This document shows positions 17,465-25,512 of a stretch of 64,000 nt of DNA, in pieces. The stretch spans positions 1,364,001 to 1,428,000 of the forward strand of contig NZ_CP107007.1 in assembly GCF_025725645.1 (NCBI RefSeq), read 5' to 3'. The notes below the pieces were generated by a model. It was given only the letters and a program-made list of their open reading frames with translations, searched no databases and was not told the DNA's origin. Made by a program: the position numbers and the translations under genes. Source of the stretch: Halomonas sp. GD1P12 (GTDB lineage: Bacteria; Pseudomonadota; Gammaproteobacteria; Pseudomonadales; Halomonadaceae). Position 1 is the first letter of the stretch. Each line of letters starts with the position of its first letter.

Positions 17465-18411
17465 GCCGGGTCATCGTCTGGGTCGAGGCGCAGCTTCTAT
17501 GGCTGGTGATGGCGGTGGCCGCGCTGGGGCTTTTGTACCCGGCGGCGGGCGTGGCGCTGGCGCCGCTGATTGGCCCGCTGCTGGCGCTTTTGATGTTCGT
17601 CATCAGCCTGACCTTCGATGCCCATCAGGTCGGCGCGGTGCTGCGCCGCCCCTCGCGGCCGCTGCTGGCGCTTTGTCTGGTGTACGGGCCGATGTCGCTA
17701 CTGGGCTGGCTGACCGGGCGGCTCTTTTTCGGCACCGGGGCGCTCGCCGCGGGGCAGACGCTTCTGGGCACGCTGCCCACCGACGTGTCATCACCGCTTC
17801 TGGTGCTGATGGCGCGGGGCAACGTGGCGATGGCGGCGGTGTTCAACGCGATCACTACGGCACTTTCACCGCTGCTGGTCCCGCTGCTGTTTCTCGCGCT
17901 TACCGGCATCGAGCTCGACGTGCCGCTTTTCGCCATCGTGGTCGAGCTTTTACTGATCGTTTTCGTTCCGACGCTTCTGGGCGTGGCGCTGCGCACCCGG
18001 TTCAGCACAACGCTTGCCCGCTTTGACGACCGCTACGCGGGGCTGGGCTCTATCATCTATCTGCTGATACTGCTGGCGGTGGTGGGGCCCAACGCCGCGA
18101 CCATTCTGGGGTACGGCGCCTACGCGCTAGTGATCGCTGCCGCAGCGCTGTGTTTGAACCTGGCAGGCTACGCAGTGGGCACGGCGTCCAGGCTGATCAC
18201 CAATGAGCGGTCAGAGGTGGTGGCGTATCTCTTTACCACGAGCAAGAAGGAGTTCAGCATTGCGGCGGCGTTCGTCGCGGCCTCCGGGCTTTCGCCGGAG
18301 ATCGCCATTCCCGCGGCGTTTTTCGCCGTCATCCAGATGATTACCTCGCCGCTGGCGGCCAGACTGCTCGTCCGTCGCCCCACTAGCACTTGGGTGAGCG
18401 ATAAGCGCTAG
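17461..18411 (+). CDS. BASS family (bile acid:sodium symporter-like) transporter
   Basis: A 316 aa, strongly hydrophobic protein with about nine or ten helices. It shows the BASS/arsenite-carrier style, such as LLGTLPTDVSSPLLVLMARGNVAMAAVFNAITT and TTSKKEFSIAAAFVAASGLSPEIAIPAAFFAVIQM in outline. Members move bile acids, pantothenate, keto acids or arsenite; the substrate cannot be told here. The ATGA overlap with the P1B ATPase suggests co-translation, and a metal-linked role is possible. The end overlaps the convergent wHTH gene at CTAG (18408-18411). Confidence 0.8.
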   Translation: MSRVIVWVEAQLLWLVMAVAALGLLYPAAGVALAPLIGPLLALLMFVISLTFDAHQVGAVLRRPSRPLLALCLVYGPMSLLGWLTGRLFFGTGALAAGQTLLGTLPTDVSSPLLVLMARGNVAMAAVFNAITTALSPLLVPLLFLALTGIELDVPLFAIVVELLLIVFVPTLLGVALRTRFSTTLARFDDRYAGLGSIIYLLILLAVVGPNAATILGYGAYALVIAAAALCLNLAGYAVGTASRLITNERSEVVAYLFTTSKKEFSIAAAFVAASGLSPEIAIPAAFFAVIQMITSPLAARLLVRRPTSTWVSDKR

Positions 18412-18719
18412 CAGTAGCCCAGCGCCTCGCCCAGCCTTGTGGCGTGCTCTTTTACCCAGCCACGGTCGATCGCGCCCCAGCTCTCGATCACGTAGCGGCC
18501 GATGTTGTGCCGCTCGCCTTCTTGCCCCTCAAAAACGCAAACGATATCGAGCTCGTCGAGCGACTTGATCGTGTCCTGAGCGGTGCGCCGGGGCATGCCG
18601 GTGGCCTCGATCAGTGCCGGCACGCTGGCCACGCCCTGGTCGATCAGGTGGGCGACGTAGAGGCGGCGGTAGAAACTCGATCGGGTCTTGCTCAGTGGCT
18701 CATTCAAGGGCTTTGTCAT
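18408..18719 (-). CDS. Winged helix-turn-helix protein
   Basis: A 103 aa protein. Residues 15-60 read as a winged HTH (FYRRLYVAHLIDQGVASVPALIEATGMPRRTAQDTIKSLDEL in outline), followed by a short wing and a C-terminal helix. It is probably a DNA-binding regulator. It converges on the BASS gene and is divergent from the Na/Pi cotransporter, so it could act on either; no operator was identified. Confidence 0.7.
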   Translation of the reverse strand: MTKPLNEPLSKTRSSFYRRLYVAHLIDQGVASVPALIEATGMPRRTAQDTIKSLDELDIVCVFEGQEGERHNIGRYVIESWGAIDRGWVKEHATRLGEALGYC

Positions 18720-18771
18720 TGGGCGTTCCGGTTCGATGGTTGGGGAGGGCGTTAATCGAAATAAGTGAGCG

Positions 18772-18800
18772 CGGTCACGCGGGCGTCATCAGGCTGTCAC
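18772..18800 (+). promoter_or_regulatory. Pho-box-like ladder before the Na/Pi cotransporter
   Basis: Three heptamers at exact 11 bp spacing: CGGTCAC (18772-18778), GCGTCAT (18783-18789) and CTGTCAC (18794-18800). The last matches the PhoB half-site CTGTCAY fully and the others in 5 of 7 positions. PhoB binds tandem 11 bp units of this kind. Confidence 0.6.
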
Positions 18801-18861
18801 CTGCGGCGCGCAACGTGAAGGGTGAACGTGCCCCACGTTGCCAACCGCCGGAGGGATCACC

Positions 18862-20034
18862 ATGGTAGAGACGACCCATCGCGCCGCGCCAGAGAGCTAC
18901 GCTCGCCCGGCGCAAAAGGAGAAGCAGGGCCGCCTGCGCCAGTGGCTCACGCTATTGCTGTTAGTCTACTTTCTGATCTGCGCGGTATCCATCGTCGGCG
19001 ACGGCTTCAAGCTCGCCACCGGCGATCACGCCGAGCGCCTGTTCGAGTTCGCCACCAACCCCTTCGTCGGCCTGATGGTCGGTATCGTCGCCACCGCCCT
19101 GATCCAGTCGTCCTCGACGGTGACCTCGGTGATCGTTGGCATGGTGGCCGGGGGGCTGCCGGTCGCGGTGGCGGTACCCATGGTCATGGGGGCGAACATC
19201 GGCACCACGGTGACCAATACGCTGGTGAGCCTGGGCCACGTCAACGACAAGAACGAGTTTCGCCGCGCCTTTGCCGCCGCCACCGTGCACGACTTCTTCA
19301 ATCTGCTGGCCGTGGTGATTTTGCTTCCCATCGAGATCCTGTTCCACCCGCTGGAGCGCATGGCCGGCGCCGTGGCCGGCGTTTTCTATGGCGATGCCGA
19401 TCTTTCGCTGGATAACGTCAATATCGTGGGCCAGCTGACTCAGCCGGTGACGGACACGGCAGATCAGTTGGTGGCGAGTTTGCCGGCGGTGGCCGGTGGT
19501 ATCGCCTTGATCGTCATCGGCGTGGCGCTGATTTTTCTCTCCATTCGCTACATCGGCAAGCTGTTGAAGACGCTGATGGTTGGGCGCGCCAGGCAAATCA
19601 TGCTCAGCGCCATCGGCCGCGGGCCGTTCACCGGCGTGGCCTCCGGGGCGCTGGTGACGATGCTGGTGCAGTCGTCCTCCACGACCACCAGCCTGATGGT
19701 GCCCATGGCCGGCTCTGGCGCGTTCACGCTGCGCCAGATCTATCCGTTCACCATCGGCAGCAATATCGGCACCACCATGACGGCGCTGCTGGCCGCCACG
19801 GCGATTTCCGGCGCCACGGCGCTGTTGGCGCTGGAGATCGCCCTGGTGCATCTGCTTTTCAATCTGTGCGCCGTGCTGATCATCGGCGGACTGCCGTTTC
19901 TGCGTCTGCTACCGGTGAAAGGGGCGCAGTGGCTGGGCCGGGTCGCCGCCGAGCGCAAGGCGCTGGCCGCCGGCTGGGTGCTGGGCGTGTTCATCGCGCT
20001 GCCGGCCCTGCTGATCGCTGTTACCGTACTGTAA
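18862..20034 (+). CDS. Na/Pi cotransporter family protein
   Basis: Sodium-driven phosphate uptake protein of the inner membrane, 390 aa. It has the two inverted repeats of the family, each with the QSSS signature: ALIQSSSTVTSVIVG (near residue 90) and LVQSSSTTTSLMVP (near residue 275), both followed by GANIGTT or GSNIGTT. The ATG at 18862 has GGAGG just before it and is chosen over a TTG at 18838. It lacks the C-terminal PhoU-like domain of longer homologues. The Pho-box-like ladder 62 bp upstream suggests induction by phosphate limitation, and the small coiled-coil protein that follows may be its partner. Confidence 0.9.
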   Translation: MVETTHRAAPESYARPAQKEKQGRLRQWLTLLLLVYFLICAVSIVGDGFKLATGDHAERLFEFATNPFVGLMVGIVATALIQSSSTVTSVIVGMVAGGLPVAVAVPMVMGANIGTTVTNTLVSLGHVNDKNEFRRAFAAATVHDFFNLLAVVILLPIEILFHPLERMAGAVAGVFYGDADLSLDNVNIVGQLTQPVTDTADQLVASLPAVAGGIALIVIGVALIFLSIRYIGKLLKTLMVGRARQIMLSAIGRGPFTGVASGALVTMLVQSSSTTTSLMVPMAGSGAFTLRQIYPFTIGSNIGTTMTALLAATAISGATALLALEIALVHLLFNLCAVLIIGGLPFLRLLPVKGAQWLGRVAAERKALAAGWVLGVFIALPALLIAVTVL

Positions 20035-20044
20035 GGAGGGCGCC

Positions 20045-20296
20045 ATGAGTATTGAACAAGGTTCCAGGCCAAGCCTGCACACCACCTCGACCGCCGAACT
20101 CAAGGCGATGTTGAACGACTCGGTGGAGATCATCGACGAAATTCGCGCTGAGCTCGACGCCCGAGAAGCCCAGACTCAGGAGCTCGAAAAGATGGACACC
20201 CTGATGGTCGAGGCGAGGCCGAAGCTTCAGGAGATTCGCGGCTTCTTCGCGCTGGTGCTCGACGAGCTCAAGGCGCGGCGCGGCCCGAACCGTTAG
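20045..20296 (+). CDS. Small coiled-coil protein downstream of the Na/Pi gene
   Basis: An 83 aa hydrophilic protein, mostly helical and rich in Glu, Leu and Ala (AELKAMLNDSVEIIDEIRAE in outline). It has no membrane segment or known motif. A strong Shine-Dalgarno (AAGGAGG) lies between the previous stop and this ATG. Since the upstream transporter lacks a PhoU-like domain, a regulatory helper role is imaginable but unsupported. Confidence 0.6.
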   Translation: MSIEQGSRPSLHTTSTAELKAMLNDSVEIIDEIRAELDAREAQTQELEKMDTLMVEARPKLQEIRGFFALVLDELKARRGPNR

Positions 20297-20302
20297 CGCT
20301 GG

Positions 20303-21388
20303 CTAGTCGAACAGGTCGCCCTGAGCGCGGGGTGGCCTGAAGTCGCGCGTGTTGAGCCCCTGCTCGGCGCGGGGCTGCATGCCCCATTGACGGCTGGCGC
20401 GCTTGAAGCGCTGCTCGATCATGTCGACGAACACGCCTTCACCGCGAAAGCGCTTGCCGAACGCCGCCTCGTTGGTCTTGCCGCCCCGGCACTGGCGAAT
20501 CAGGCTCATCACCTTGTCGGCGCGCTCGGGATAGTGGGCCATCAGCCACGCCTGGAACAGCGGCGCGACTTCGCGGGGCAGGCGTAGAAGCATCCAGCTC
20601 GCGGTGCGCGCGCCGGCGCCGCGGGCCGCTTCGATCAGCCGCTCGATTTCGTGGTCGGTCAGCCCCGGTATCACCGGCGAGATCAACACCCCCACCGGCA
20701 CCCCGGCGGCGCTGAGTTCGCGAATCACCTTCAGCCGTGCCTGGGGCGAAGCCGCTCGCGGCTCCAGGGTGCGCTTCAAGTCGCCGTCCAGGCTCGTCAG
20801 ACTCACCAGCACCCGCACCAGCCGGTGCTCGGCCATGCGCTTTAGAAGGTCCAAGTCGCGCAGCACGAGACTTCCCTTGGTCACCAGCGTGACCGGGTGG
20901 CGGCATTCGAGCAAAAACGCGAGCAGGCTCCGAGTGGTGCGATATGTCGCCTCGATTGGTTGATAACAGTCGGTGTTGCCGGAAAGATTGATCGGCCGGC
21001 AAACGTAGCCGGGTTTCGCGAGTTCGTCGCGCAGGTGCTCGAGCATGCCGGTACGCGCGATCAGCCGGGTTTCGAAATCGAGCCCCGGCGACATGTCCCA
21101 GTAGGCGTGCGAGGGCCGAGCGAAGCAGTAGATGCAGCCATGCTCGCAGCCGTGGTAAGGATTGAGCGAGCGATCAAAGGAGAGATCCGGTGAGCTGTTC
21201 CACGCAAGCGCGCTCTTGCTTGGCTCCTCGCGTACCTCGGTGGCAAGGCTTAAAGGGGCGTGCTCCTGCCACCAGCCGTCGAATTCCTCGACGCTGACAC
21301 TCGGCGCAAAGCGGTTGTGCGGGTCGAACGTTGCCCCGCGGCCCTTGTGAACGATACTGCCCGGGGGGAGGGCGCGTGAATCCGACAT
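20303..21388 (-). CDS. PA0069-type radical SAM protein
   Basis: A 361 aa protein of the radical S-adenosylmethionine superfamily. The 4Fe-4S cluster motif is CEHGCIYC (CxxxCxxC) after SLNPYHG. NLSGNTDCYQPIE and VTLVTKGSLVLRD follow, as in the PA0069/SplB-like group, which is related to spore photoproduct lyase. The substrate is unknown. It converges on the small coiled-coil gene with 6 bp between. A LexA-like box lies just upstream. From memory, PA0069 of P. aeruginosa belongs to the LexA regulon, which fits a DNA-damage role. Confidence 0.88.
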   Translation of the reverse strand: MSDSRALPPGSIVHKGRGATFDPHNRFAPSVSVEEFDGWWQEHAPLSLATEVREEPSKSALAWNSSPDLSFDRSLNPYHGCEHGCIYCFARPSHAYWDMSPGLDFETRLIARTGMLEHLRDELAKPGYVCRPINLSGNTDCYQPIEATYRTTRSLLAFLLECRHPVTLVTKGSLVLRDLDLLKRMAEHRLVRVLVSLTSLDGDLKRTLEPRAASPQARLKVIRELSAAGVPVGVLISPVIPGLTDHEIERLIEAARGAGARTASWMLLRLPREVAPLFQAWLMAHYPERADKVMSLIRQCRGGKTNEAAFGKRFRGEGVFVDMIEQRFKRASRQWGMQPRAEQGLNTRDFRPPRAQGDLFD

Positions 21389-21415
21389 GACGCTATCCGA
21401 TCGGCAATAGGTTGA

Positions 21416-21431
21416 CTGTATGAATATACAC
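21416..21431 (-). promoter_or_regulatory. LexA-like SOS box before the radical SAM gene
   Basis: CTGTATGAATATACAC fits the LexA consensus CTGT-N8-ACAG at all but the last base, with an AT-rich centre. It lies 28-43 nt upstream of the minus-strand ATG at 21388, where it would overlap the promoter. Confidence 0.6.
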
Positions 21432-21500
21432 TATATTACCGCTCATGCTAACGACAACCGCTGGCCGTGGTGAACGGCGTGTCACTGAAATCGCGCTAAA

Positions 21501-21518
21501 CGTTCATCCCGCTGTCAT
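21501..21518 (+). promoter_or_regulatory. Pho-box-like site before alkaline phosphatase
   Basis: CGTTCAT (21501-21507) and CTGTCAT (21512-21518, a perfect PhoB half-site) are 11 bp apart. A further GTGTCAC at 21479 is in register (two units upstream). The site ends 32 bp before the first possible start codon. Confidence 0.55.
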
Positions 21519-21550
21519 CTGGCGTGGCTAATTTAAGTCTCTCTTAATCA

Positions 21551-23011
21551 ATGACTTGGATGAACAGCATGGTCGCTTTCAAACGCTGCGCGCTCGCGCT
21601 TGCTTTAGGGTCCGTTTTTGCCACGCCGGCGCTTGCCCAACCACACGGTGCCAAAAACGTCATTCTGATGATCACCGACGGCGCGGGCATCGAAACCTTC
21701 CGCGCCGCCAGCTACTACCGCCACGCAGTGCTGGGCCAGGAAGTGTACGACGACTTCGACACTCAGGTCTTCACCGCCACCTACCCGCTGACCACCGCCA
21801 CCGAGCCGACCATGAGCGACGAAGGCAAGGTCGAGTTCGACCCCGCCGAGCTCTGGAGCGATGAGGCGGCCGAGGGCGTGGGCTTCGAGGGCAAACTGGG
21901 CGACTACGACGGCTATTTCGCCGGCTACAACTACGCCCGCGAGAACTTCACCGACAGCGCCGCCGCCGGCACGGCGCTGGCCACCGGCCAGAAGACCTAC
22001 AACAGCGCCATCAACTGGTCGAACAATGACGAGCGCATGAAGCACATCGGCGAGTACGTGGTCGAAAGCGGTCGGGCGCTGGGCGTGGTGAGCTCGGTGC
22101 AGCTGAGCCACGCGACGCCCGCCGCGTTTCTGGGCCACAGCCCCAGCCGCAACGAATACGCAGCACTCGGTGAAGAGATCATCGATTCCGGACTTGCCAC
22201 CGTGGTGTTCGGCGCCGGCCACCCGTACTTCGACGACGCCGGTAACGCGGTCGACAATCCGGACGAAGACGCCTTTCGCTACGTGGGCGGCGAAGCCACC
22301 TGGCAGCGTGTGCTCGACGGCGACACCGATTACCAGTTGATCGAAAGCCGCGACGACTTCGAGGCGCTGGCCAACGGCGAGCTGACCCTCGAGGCGGACA
22401 AGGTGCTGGGCGTGGCGCAGAACCACGCCACGCTGCAGTTCAACCGCCCGGGCGTGGAAGCTGGCAACCTGATCGAGAACGTGCCGAACTTGCCGACGCT
22501 GACCCGCGGCGCGCTCGAAGTGCTCAAGCAAAACGACGAAGGCTTTTTCCTGATGGTCGAAGGCGGCGCCGTCGACTGGGCCGCGCACGCCAACAACCTG
22601 CCGCGCCTGGTCGAGGAGCAGGTCGATTTCAATGAAGCGGTGGAAGCTGCGGTCGAGTGGGTCGAGGCGAACAGCGACTGGGACGAGACGATGATCATCG
22701 TTACCACCGACCACGGCAACGGCCTGCTGCAGGGCCCGGATTCGGATCAGAACGCCTACAGCCCGATCGTAAGCCAGGGCGCCGGCGCGCTGCCGCTGGT
22801 ACGCTGGCACTCGGATAACCACACCCGCGAGCTCGTGCCGCTTTACGCCCAGGGCGCCGGCGCCGAGTACTTCCTCGATGTGGCCCAGCCCGATGAAGGC
22901 CTCTCCACCTACGGTGTGGACGAAAACGCCCAGCAGTGGGTGGACAACACCGATGTATTCCGCGCCGCGATGAACGCGCTCGGTATCGACGAGGACAGCG
23001 ACACGCCGTAA
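21551..23011 (+). CDS. Periplasmic alkaline phosphatase
   Basis: Releases phosphate from organic esters in the periplasm. The 486 aa precursor has a signal peptide (hydrophobic residues 10-28, cleavage likely after TPALA). The mature part shows the alkaline phosphatase fold: Asp43 in MITDGAG, the catalytic serine in TDSAAAGTALATG (Ser136), metal-binding residues in MVEGGAVDWAAHAN and TTDHGN, and His in HTRELVPLY. Three in-frame ATGs (21551, 21560, 21569) leave the exact start open, as none has a clear Shine-Dalgarno. Control by PhoB is inferred from the upstream heptamers. It is ended by a strong terminator. Confidence 0.9.
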   Translation: MTWMNSMVAFKRCALALALGSVFATPALAQPHGAKNVILMITDGAGIETFRAASYYRHAVLGQEVYDDFDTQVFTATYPLTTATEPTMSDEGKVEFDPAELWSDEAAEGVGFEGKLGDYDGYFAGYNYARENFTDSAAAGTALATGQKTYNSAINWSNNDERMKHIGEYVVESGRALGVVSSVQLSHATPAAFLGHSPSRNEYAALGEEIIDSGLATVVFGAGHPYFDDAGNAVDNPDEDAFRYVGGEATWQRVLDGDTDYQLIESRDDFEALANGELTLEADKVLGVAQNHATLQFNRPGVEAGNLIENVPNLPTLTRGALEVLKQNDEGFFLMVEGGAVDWAAHANNLPRLVEEQVDFNEAVEAAVEWVEANSDWDETMIIVTTDHGNGLLQGPDSDQNAYSPIVSQGAGALPLVRWHSDNHTRELVPLYAQGAGAEYFLDVAQPDEGLSTYGVDENAQQWVDNTDVFRAAMNALGIDEDSDTP

Positions 23012-23029
23012 CGTCCCTGTGCAGGCATA

Positions 23030-23063
23030 AAGCCCCCGGTGAGTAATGGCCGGGGGCTTTTTT
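23030..23063 (+). terminator. Intrinsic terminator after alkaline phosphatase
   Basis: Stem AAGCCCCCGG (23030-23039) with CCGGGGGCTT (23050-23059), then a run of T. Confidence 0.9.
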
Positions 23064-23121
23064 GTGCGTGTTTTAGAACGCGTGCGATGAACGTATGCTG
23101 ACGGTTTTGCCGGGAGTCTTC

Positions 23122-23565
23122 ATGCGCGCCTTCTCGATCATCGCGATTCGCCTTCTCGCCGTCTATCTCGTGACCCGCCCGCTCATGGCGCTGGCGTCGT
23201 CGCTGCCCGCGGCCTTCGCTACGGCAGAGGCGTTCGAAGACTGGCGACTACTGTTCTCCGCCAGTCTCGTGCTGCCGTGTTTGCTGGGCGTGCTTTTATG
23301 GTTCAAGGCGCCCGCGCTTGCGCAAAGGCTTCACCCGAATGAGTCGGCGTCTGACAGCGTGGTAGGGGAGGCGGGGCTCGTGCGTGCGGGCAGCTTTCTC
23401 ATCGGCGTGTATCTGGTGGTACAGCACCTGAGCAGTCTGCTTTCCCGCTGGCAGTGGGGCGGGGGGCTCGACATCGGCTCGCTCGCCGCGCTCCTGATCG
23501 GCCTGGCGCTGATACCGGGGGCCAGCGCCATGGGTAAACTGTTCCATCGATTGCGGGAATTTTAA
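23122..23565 (+). CDS. Membrane protein of unknown function
   Basis: A 147 aa protein with four hydrophobic stretches (about 3-25, 44-62, 86-105 and 117-137) and a polar loop after the second. No family was recognised. The ATG at 23122 has GGGAG about 7 nt upstream and is preferred to an in-frame ATG at 23095. The gene stands alone. Confidence 0.6.
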   Translation: MRAFSIIAIRLLAVYLVTRPLMALASSLPAAFATAEAFEDWRLLFSASLVLPCLLGVLLWFKAPALAQRLHPNESASDSVVGEAGLVRAGSFLIGVYLVVQHLSSLLSRWQWGGGLDIGSLAALLIGLALIPGASAMGKLFHRLREF

Positions 23566-23734
23566 TGGGCTTGGGAACTCGCCATGCGCTCGCGTGTCGA
23601 TTTGGGTAAGATGGTACCCGCTACATCTTTGGTATAAGAATGATGGGCTTGTAAAGTCACTGTCGTAAAAGGTCACCGCCGTTTGAGCCCGCGGCATCAG
23701 GTCACCGACATTGGTTAAAGAGGTCGTTAGTCAT

Positions 23735-24118
23735 ATGAGAACTCCCCATGACGTGCTCAACGAGTGGATGCAGGCAATCAACAACGCCGACGTCGAAGCG
23801 CTGCTGTCGCTCTACGATGAGAACGCCGTACTGATTCCCACCTTTTCCAACCGTATTTCCAACACCCGCGAGAAGCATCGCGACTATTTCGAGCGCCTGG
23901 GCGCGCGCCCGGGTCTGAGCATCACGCTGCACGAAAAGACCCTGATCATTCAGGAAGTCTCCGAAACCGTTGCCGCGCTGACCGGCCTCTACAACTGGCG
24001 CTTTGAGGTCGAAGGCGAGCTTCTGAACTTCGAGGCGCGCTTTAGCTACGTCGTTGATCTTTCGAAAGAAGCGCCGATTTTGCACCACCACTCCTCGCAA
24101 ATTCCGCGTATGCTGTAA
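23735..24118 (+). CDS. SnoaL/NTF2-like protein (DUF4440 or CaMKII-association type)
   Basis: A 127 aa soluble protein with the cone-shaped NTF2-like pattern: an N-terminal helix (DVLNEWMQAINNADVEALLSLY), then ENAVLIPTF, a helix with REKHRDYFERL, and a beta-rich C-terminal half with NFEARFSYVVDL. Such domains are often annotated as SgcJ/EcaC-type oxidoreductases or association domains, and the ligand cannot be told. The ATG at 23735 is favoured over the in-frame start at 23711. A terminator follows. Confidence 0.75.
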   Translation: MRTPHDVLNEWMQAINNADVEALLSLYDENAVLIPTFSNRISNTREKHRDYFERLGARPGLSITLHEKTLIIQEVSETVAALTGLYNWRFEVEGELLNFEARFSYVVDLSKEAPILHHHSSQIPRML

Positions 24119-24133
24119 GGTTGTCGGCACCCG

Positions 24134-24166
24134 AAAAACGCCAGGCTATTCGAGCCTGGCGTTTTC
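24134..24166 (+). terminator. Intrinsic terminator after the SnoaL-like gene
   Basis: Stem ACGCCAGGCT with AGCCTGGCGT around a short loop, A-run before and T-run after, so it could work in both directions. Confidence 0.85.
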
Positions 24167-24185
24167 ATTTTTAAAGGTTTTATTC

Positions 24186-24746
24186 ATGTTCGAGCTTCCC
24201 GCTCTTCTTATCATCGACATGCAGCGCGGCATGAGCGACCCCGCTGTAGGGGCTCGCAACAATACGTACGCCGAGGCGAATATTGCGCGCCTGCTCGGCG
24301 CGTGGCGTCATGCTCAGGGCCCTGTCGTTCACGTACGCCATATCTCCCGCTCGCCAGATTCCCCTTTCTGGCCGGGACAATGCGGCGTCGAGTTCCAGCC
24401 GGCACTGGCGCCGTGGGAAGGCGAGCACGTGGTCGAGAAGAACGTTCCCGATGCTTTTATCCATTCGGGTCTCGAGCGCTGGCTTCGCGTGCGCGATATT
24501 CAGCGTCTCGTCGTCGTGGGTGTCAGCACCAGCAACTCGGTGGAGGCCAGCGTGCGAAGCGCGGGTAATCTCGGCTTCGATGTCACGGTCGTTCATGACG
24601 CTACCTTCACCTTCGCCAAACGCGATTATGCTGGGGTGGAACGCTCGGCTGACGAGGTTCACGCCATGTCGCTTGCGAATCTGAATGGGGAGTACGCGCG
24701 TATCCGCTCGACCGAAGAAATGCTCGATGAGGCGTTAGAAGAATGA
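24186..24746 (+). CDS. Isochorismatase-like hydrolase with Ser in place of the catalytic Cys
   Basis: A 186 aa protein of the isochorismatase/nicotinamidase fold. It has the N-terminal LLIIDMQRG (Asp11), the conserved lysine (Lys85 in VEKNVPDAF) and the loop VVVGVSTSNSVEASVRSAGN. In classical cysteine hydrolases of the family the third catalytic residue is Cys at the position that is Ser118 here. Substitution at this position also occurs in isochorismatases such as EntB. The enzyme may thus hydrolyse vinyl ethers, use Ser, or be inactive. The substrate is unknown. Its stop overlaps the next gene by 4 bp. Confidence 0.8.
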   Translation: MFELPALLIIDMQRGMSDPAVGARNNTYAEANIARLLGAWRHAQGPVVHVRHISRSPDSPFWPGQCGVEFQPALAPWEGEHVVEKNVPDAFIHSGLERWLRVRDIQRLVVVGVSTSNSVEASVRSAGNLGFDVTVVHDATFTFAKRDYAGVERSADEVHAMSLANLNGEYARIRSTEEMLDEALEE

Positions 24747-25189
24747 TTGAACTGGCAATGGCGGGAATCTCCCTGTTTGGTTTGGGTGACTGGACCTGTA
24801 CCTCGGACAATGTCTACCCGGACGGCATGGAAGAGCACATCGAAAGTCGCGTCACGACACGAAAGGATCTCACCTATGAGGAAACGCTGACGCTCGACTA
24901 TCGAACGAGCAGCGTTCCGGGAAGCCATTCGCGTCTGCAGGTCTTCATCACCGGGCATAAGGACGTTGTCGGCCACACGTTCATTGCCTACCCCGAAGAG
25001 ATAGAACTCGTTCCTCGCACGGATGAGCTCAGATTGTTTTCGCCCGAGTTTCTCGAAGCAAGCCGCGCTTTTTATCTCGAGCCTTCGGCGCCGATCGAAG
25101 TGGTCTCCCGCGATGAACACGCCATGATTCTGCGCCTCAAGGAGTCCGGCGAAGAAACGACCTGCCAGGCAGTGAGCGCAGGGGCATAG
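24743..25189 (+). CDS. Hypothetical protein, translationally coupled to the isochorismatase-like gene
   Basis: A 148 aa protein. The start (MIELAMAGISLFGLGDWTC) is mildly hydrophobic but lacks positive charge, so it is not a clear signal peptide. Two cysteines near the N-terminus and C-terminus (WTCTSDN and EETTCQAV) could pair. The middle is beta-rich. No family was recognised. The ATGA overlap with the upstream gene indicates co-expression. Confidence 0.55.
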   Translation: MIELAMAGISLFGLGDWTCTSDNVYPDGMEEHIESRVTTRKDLTYEETLTLDYRTSSVPGSHSRLQVFITGHKDVVGHTFIAYPEEIELVPRTDELRLFSPEFLEASRAFYLEPSAPIEVVSRDEHAMILRLKESGEETTCQAVSAGA

Positions 25190-25203
25190 CGTTTTTTCAA
25201 GCG

Positions 25204-25512
25204 TTAGAACAGCCAGCGCCAAAGCGCTGCGCAGACGATACCCACGGCGATGGACGCAAGCGGGCTTTTTAACGCGACCGCCACCAGCCCGGCGGCAAGG
25301 GCCGCGACGCGGGTGGCGTGATCGCCGTCGACGATCATCGGCGTCAGGATGGCGATGAGTACCGAGCTCGACATGGCGTCGATAAAAAGGCGCACGTTCG
25401 GTCCAAGCGTCAGTCGCGCCATGACGATCAGCCCCAGCACCCGCGAGCCATAGCCGACAAGTACCATGATCGAAATGGCCGCAAGCGACGACCAGACGGT
25501 CGGTGTCATCAT
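25204..25512 (-). CDS. azlD: AzlD family small subunit of a branched-chain amino acid exporter
   Basis: A 102 aa protein with four hydrophobic segments typical of AzlD, including VLVGYGSRVLGLIV and a C-terminal stretch rich in Ala, Val and Ile. AzlD pairs with AzlC to export branched-chain amino acids or analogues. The ATG at 25512 overlaps the azlC stop (ATGA); the longer in-frame extension to 25608 lies inside azlC and is rejected. Confidence 0.85.
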   Translation of the reverse strand: MMTPTVWSSLAAISIMVLVGYGSRVLGLIVMARLTLGPNVRLFIDAMSSSVLIAILTPMIVDGDHATRVAALAAGLVAVALKSPLASIAVGIVCAALWRWLF

